From Weissella oryzae SG25 (GTDB lineage Bacteria; Bacillota; Bacilli; Lactobacillales; Lactobacillaceae): a stretch of 64,000 nt of DNA. A program made the translations under genes and the position numbers. Positions 60,739-64,000 of the stretch are shown here, piece after piece. The notes beneath the pieces are model-generated. The model was not told where the DNA came from. It made no database searches and saw only the letters and a program-made list of their open reading frames with translations. Numbering within the stretch: position 1 is the first letter of the stretch; every line of letters starts with the position of its first letter. Location: positions 62,001 through 126,000 of the forward strand of contig NZ_DF820486.1 in assembly GCF_000691805.2 (NCBI RefSeq), written 5' to 3'.

Positions 60739-62156
60739 TGGCCACATTAGACGTTAAAGACCTTAGCTTTCGTTACAGTGCTGACCAAACTGAACTACTT
60801 AAAAACATTAACTTTGCACCCCAGCCAGGTAGTTTCAATCTATTAATCGGACCTTCTGGTAGTGGTAAATCAACCCTTTTAAAGTTAATTACCGGACTAT
60901 ACCCCCAATTTGGCGGGCAAATTAGTCAAGGTAGCATTCTGCTTAATGGTCAAGCCGTCGGCCCCATTGTCCCTTTTGAAAGAGCAAAACACATTGCCTT
61001 ACTCTTTCAAAATCCCTCCCGTCAGTTTGCTATGCAAACGCCCTTAGAACAGCTCACTTTTAGTCTAGAAAATCTGCAACTGCCAGCTGAGCAAATCTTA
61101 CAACGGGTACAAGTTGCCTTAGAAGAACTTGGCCTTTGGGCTTTACGCAACCGTGATTTACAAACCCTCTCTGGTGGTGAACAGCAACGGGTTGCCCTGG
61201 CTAACATCTTAGCGCTTGATAGTGACATTATCGTCCTTGATGAACCTTTTGCTAATGTTGATCCAGCCAGCCGTTTAGCGCTTTTGGATCATCTAAAACG
61301 TTTGCAGGTGGTTAATAAAAAAACGATTATCTTATCAGATCACGATTTATCCGGCTATCTAAACATCGTTGATCAAGTCTATGCCCTGGATAATCATCAG
61401 CTTATCACCCAATCATTAGATGTTATCAAAGCTTTTAAAGGTGCCAATCTCAATTGGTCACAAACTAAACCAATGGCTGGTCCAAATCAAATGACCTGGC
61501 AGGAACTAACCTTAACCGTTGGTGACCGTCAATTACTCAAAGCTAATACTGGTCAACTCTCCCAAGGTAAGCTTGGTTTGCTAACCGGTGCCAATGGAAT
61601 TGGTAAATCAACTTTTTTCAAGGCTTTAGCTCATTTGAAAAACTATACGGGTAAAATTTACTTTGACCAGCAAACTAGTGAGCACATTAAATTGCGCCTT
61701 TGGTCCAAAAAAGTTGCCCTACTTTTTCAAAATGCACAAGATCAGTTTATTAGTCTAACGGTGGCCCAAGAACTTGCGCTTGCCCGTAAGCATTCACAGG
61801 AACCGACCTATTGGACTCAAGTCCGTCTTGACGCAGCAGTTGATGCTTTAAACTTGACGCAGGTACTTGAACAATCGGTTTATCTTTTATCTGGTGGTCA
61901 GCAAAAAAAGTTGCAAAGTTTGCTCATGCTAATTACTGCCCCACCAGTCTTACTTTTTGATGAACCCTTAGCTGGCTTGGACTTTACTTCCAGTCAGGCG
62001 CTCTTGGCCCTCATCAAAGAAACGCTTAATCAGTTGACACTAACGGCCTTGATGATTTCACACCAACGAGCTGGTCTACAACCTTTCGTCGATTATGAAT
62101 TATGCCTAGACCAGGCCCAAATTAGCTATGTTGGAGGCAACCATGATGCACTTTAG
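60738..62156 (+). CDS. ykoD: ECF-type transporter ATPase with two ABC domains, YkoD
   Basis: The 472-residue protein fuses two nucleotide-binding domains. First: Walker A IGPSGSGKSTLLK, Q-loop LLFQNPSRQFA, signature LSGGEQQRVAL, Walker B IIVLDEPFANVD. Second: LTGANGIGKSTFF, LLFQNAQDQFI, LSGGQQKKLQ, VLLFDEPLAGLD. This double arrangement is the YkoD form. It energises thiamine-precursor uptake with YkoE and YkoC. ykoC overlaps its 3' end. Confidence 0.95.
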   Translation: MATLDVKDLSFRYSADQTELLKNINFAPQPGSFNLLIGPSGSGKSTLLKLITGLYPQFGGQISQGSILLNGQAVGPIVPFERAKHIALLFQNPSRQFAMQTPLEQLTFSLENLQLPAEQILQRVQVALEELGLWALRNRDLQTLSGGEQQRVALANILALDSDIIVLDEPFANVDPASRLALLDHLKRLQVVNKKTIILSDHDLSGYLNIVDQVYALDNHQLITQSLDVIKAFKGANLNWSQTKPMAGPNQMTWQELTLTVGDRQLLKANTGQLSQGKLGLLTGANGIGKSTFFKALAHLKNYTGKIYFDQQTSEHIKLRLWSKKVALLFQNAQDQFISLTVAQELALARKHSQEPTYWTQVRLDAAVDALNLTQVLEQSVYLLSGGQQKKLQSLLMLITAPPVLLFDEPLAGLDFTSSQALLALIKETLNQLTLTALMISHQRAGLQPFVDYELCLDQAQISYVGGNHDAL

Positions 62157-62817
62157 ATTAAATCCAACCGTCTTATTAGCAACGATTTTAATTTTGGGTC
62201 TGATGATTACCTTTACGCAATCTACTTTTATTAACCTGGCATTAGTAGGGTTAGCCTTAGCTTATTTGGCTTTAAATCGGGTAGCGTTTAAAAAAGTTGT
62301 GTTGATTCTACTTTTTGTTCTTCCCCTGGCTTTTGGAACATGGTGGTCATTTATCCTTTATGGTACTGGTGATACTTGGCATAGTGCCTGGCTCTTCGCC
62401 ACTCGTATCTATGCTTACGTGGCTTTGGGCTTAACATTAACTTTGACTTGGCCCGTCAAATTACTTTTATTTTCGCTAACCCAAAGCGCCCATCTTTCGC
62501 CGACCTTTGCCTACGGCCTTTTAGCCCCTTTTAATCTTTTACACAAACTTAGACAGCAAATTAAACTCATTTTCTATGCGGGTCAAGTTCGTGGGGTGCC
62601 TTATCATTTCTGGCAAGCGCGTTTATATTTAAAAATTATCGTTGTTGCCCTAGCTTGGTCGAATGATTTAGCTGAGGCCATGACTTCGCATGGCTTTTCA
62701 GAAGGCTTTGCTCGTACTAATGTTACTAAAATATCGTTACCCCGTTGGCAATGGCTTTGCCCCCTTGTCATAGCGGGACTGCTACTTTCTGTAGCTTTAA
62801 TTTTACGGCCTTGGTAG
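62143..62817 (+). CDS. ykoC: ECF-type transmembrane (T) component YkoC
   Basis: The product of 224 residues has about five hydrophobic helices and the EcfT coupling motifs in degenerate form (YAGQVRG and TSHGF). The ATG at 62143 (or 62146) follows GGAGG by five (eight) bases and overlaps ykoD by 14 bases; an earlier ATG at 62128 is upstream of that site. It links the S component YkoE to the ATPase YkoD. Confidence 0.9.
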   Translation: MMHFRLNPTVLLATILILGLMITFTQSTFINLALVGLALAYLALNRVAFKKVVLILLFVLPLAFGTWWSFILYGTGDTWHSAWLFATRIYAYVALGLTLTLTWPVKLLLFSLTQSAHLSPTFAYGLLAPFNLLHKLRQQIKLIFYAGQVRGVPYHFWQARLYLKIIVVALAWSNDLAEAMTSHGFSEGFARTNVTKISLPRWQWLCPLVIAGLLLSVALILRPW

Positions 62818-62820
62818 GCA

Positions 62821-62854
62821 AAAAAAGCGTAGAACTGACTTCTACGCTTTTTTT
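62821..62854. terminator. Bidirectional terminator between ykoC and the ABC-F gene
   Basis: AAAAGCGTAGAA / TTCTACGCTTTT is a perfect 12-bp stem with a five-base loop and runs of A and T on both sides. Confidence 0.9.
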
Positions 62855-62863
62855 GTGCATTCA

Positions 62864-64000
62864 TCAATTATTTGGCGCTTCCAAGCTAACTTCCTTATCA
62901 GCAAGGGCTTGGATAAAGGCTGGATTATGCTCAATCAAAATCATTGTCACTGCATTTTCCTGCAATAAATTTATCAATTGCTCTTGATTCACTAAGTCTA
63001 GATAATTTAGAGGCTCATCCCAGATATAAAGTTGCGCTGGCTTACTAAGACTCGCGGCTAAGATAACTTTTCTTTGCTGACCAACACTCAACGTTTCAAT
63101 TGGTTGTTGGAAATGTTGCCGCTCTAACCCTAATTTTCGTAAGTTGGTTAGCAACCGTTCATATTCAATCCCATTAGCTTGTGCGTAGCTCGCTAAATCA
63201 CCTTTATTTTGACTAAACTGACTAACGACTGACAATTGGAGGTTTGATGCTAACTGATACTCCCCATCTGTAAAACCTTGAAATTTAGCTAGTAATAATG
63301 CTAATAAACTACTTTTACCAATACCGTTAGGTCCTGTTAGAGCAACAATTTCACCTGGCAAAACCTTGAAATTTAATGGTTTAAATAACGGCTGCCCTGC
63401 AACATAACCTAGAGTGAAGTTTGTGAACTCAGCGATGATTTTATGATGCGTTGTTAAAGACTCGATTTCCAACGCATCAACAGATTCAACGTTTTGTAAT
63501 AGTTGTTCCTTTTTTCCAAGTTCTGTTTGCAAACGCTTTTCTAAATTCTTCGCTTTTTTCATAGTTCGGGCTGCCCGTGCGCCAATGTAACCATTATTTA
63601 CAATTGCGCCAGACCCCTTAACATGGGGGTTACCGTATTTATCGGCCTCCCGATTATTTGCCCAATTTGTCTTTTCACGGGCCGTTGCTTTCAAACGACT
63701 AACATCCTTTTTTAAACGTTCGTTTTGTGCCTGTTCGTACTTATCCTGGCGCTCCTTTTCCGCCAAATAAGTTCCATAATTCCCCTGATAAAGTACTACC
63801 TGATTTTGTTCAATGGCCAAGATATGGTCACTAACTTGATCTAAAAAGCTTTGGTCATGGGATACCACAATATAACCACTTTTACCTTGTAAATACCTAG
63901 CAACCTGTTGGCGACTTGCTTGATCTAAATGATTCGTTGGTTCATCTAATAGTGGAAAGTTAGTTGATTCAATAAATAACAATGCCAACAAGCACTTCGT
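62864..64000 (-). CDS. ABC-F ATPase, Lsa-like (ribosome protection), N-terminal part outside window
   Basis: The frame is open through base 64000 and the visible part begins in the first ABC domain, right after its signature (TKCLLALLF), so the start is missing. In order: Walker B FPLLDEPTNHLD, switch VVSHDQSFLDQV, an interdomain linker rich in charged residues (ERLKKDVSRLKATAREKTNWANNREADKYG; NGYIGARAARTMKKAKNLEKR), then the second domain with TGPNGIGKSSLL, LSVGQQRKVILA, WDEPLNYLD and IEHNP. The WDEPLNYLD form and the basic linker are as in Lsa/Vga-type proteins, which displace lincosamides, streptogramin A and pleuromutilins from ribosomes. Whether this one protects against antibiotics or serves translation is unknown. 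Confidence 0.85.
   Translation of the reverse strand, partial: TKCLLALLFIESTNFPLLDEPTNHLDQASRQQVARYLQGKSGYIVVSHDQSFLDQVSDHILAIEQNQVVLYQGNYGTYLAEKERQDKYEQAQNERLKKDVSRLKATAREKTNWANNREADKYGNPHVKGSGAIVNNGYIGARAARTMKKAKNLEKRLQTELGKKEQLLQNVESVDALEIESLTTHHKIIAEFTNFTLGYVAGQPLFKPLNFKVLPGEIVALTGPNGIGKSSLLALLLAKFQGFTDGEYQLASNLQLSVVSQFSQNKGDLASYAQANGIEYERLLTNLRKLGLERQHFQQPIETLSVGQQRKVILAASLSKPAQLYIWDEPLNYLDLVNQEQLINLLQENAVTMILIEHNPAFIQALADKEVSLEAPNN

Noticed and set aside
1-64000. CRISPR arrays, tRNA or rRNA genes, replication origin
   Set aside because: No regular spaced repeats, no cloverleaf ending in CCA or rRNA-like sequence, and no DnaA-box cluster were noticed.

Overview
The window is a gene-dense stretch of chromosome from a low-GC Gram-positive lactic acid bacterium. 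The evidence is a GatCAB amidotransferase, an RNA polymerase recycling factor HelD, a LysM/Apf-type surface protein, the lactobacillar pairing of a DHA2 drug exporter with a DUF4811 protein, PepV and an M29 aminopeptidase, gluconate uptake, and ECF vitamin transporters. The gene set fits Lactobacillaceae in the broad sense, perhaps a Weissella-like heterofermenter. No rRNA or other taxonomic marker is present, so the genus is only an inference. Most genes lie on the minus strand.

Positions 1-1267 look accessory: a truncated Xre/CI-type repressor and an ImmA/IrrE-type metalloprotease on the plus strand, a 44-bp palindromic terminator, and an orphan IS200/IS605-type end hairpin (omegaRNA-like) with no transposase. 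Positions 1268-5993 hold a short cell-surface polysaccharide cluster (priming sugar transferase, DUF4422 protein, UDP-galactopyranose mutase, galactofuranosyltransferase-like protein, GtrB-like membrane glycosyltransferase). It sits behind map and has no flippase or polymerase. Positions 7045-15300 hold peptidases (M29, PepV), a tyrosine phosphatase, an RluA-type pseudouridine synthase broken by an in-frame TAG, the MFS/DUF4811 pair and a YfcC-type carrier. Positions 15535-27506 cover the cell surface and core genes: apf, coaA, helD, recA, cinA C-domain, pgsA, a RodZ-like gene, the M16 pair ymfH/ymfF, and cls. Positions 27640-30882 are a gluconate unit. Positions 31032-45622 hold yhaM/yhaN/yhaO, yheA, a class A PBP, argR, an ABC exporter whose ATPase gene is frameshifted, ywlG, an ECF S component with a ThiD/PdxK kinase, and argS with a small acidic protein. 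Positions 45775-57769 hold murE, folC, dgkB, gatCAB, an RsmF-like methyltransferase, a HAD phosphatase, and xpt divergent from a riboswitch-controlled xanthine permease. Positions 57896-64000 hold an aldo/keto reductase, prs, a TPP-riboswitch-controlled ykoEDC transporter, and the C-terminal part of an Lsa-like ABC-F protein.

Functional links visible in the window are purine salvage (xpt, pbuX, prs), vitamin uptake (ykoEDC; the S component plus kinase), envelope building (murE, PBP, Apf, pgsA, cls, dgkB, glf cluster), RNA and DNA maintenance (yhaMNO, recA, helD) and arginine/translation (argR, argS, gatCAB).

No clearly new multi-gene system was found. The most interesting signals are the two broken genes, the orphan omegaRNA-like hairpin, and a series of perfect or near-perfect palindromes placed exactly on promoters (recA, gntK, the argS unit, the TPP-controlled operon, helD, and the MFS operon). 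These palindromes imply repressors whose genes are not obviously in the window. All calls were made by reading the sequence; no database search was run.
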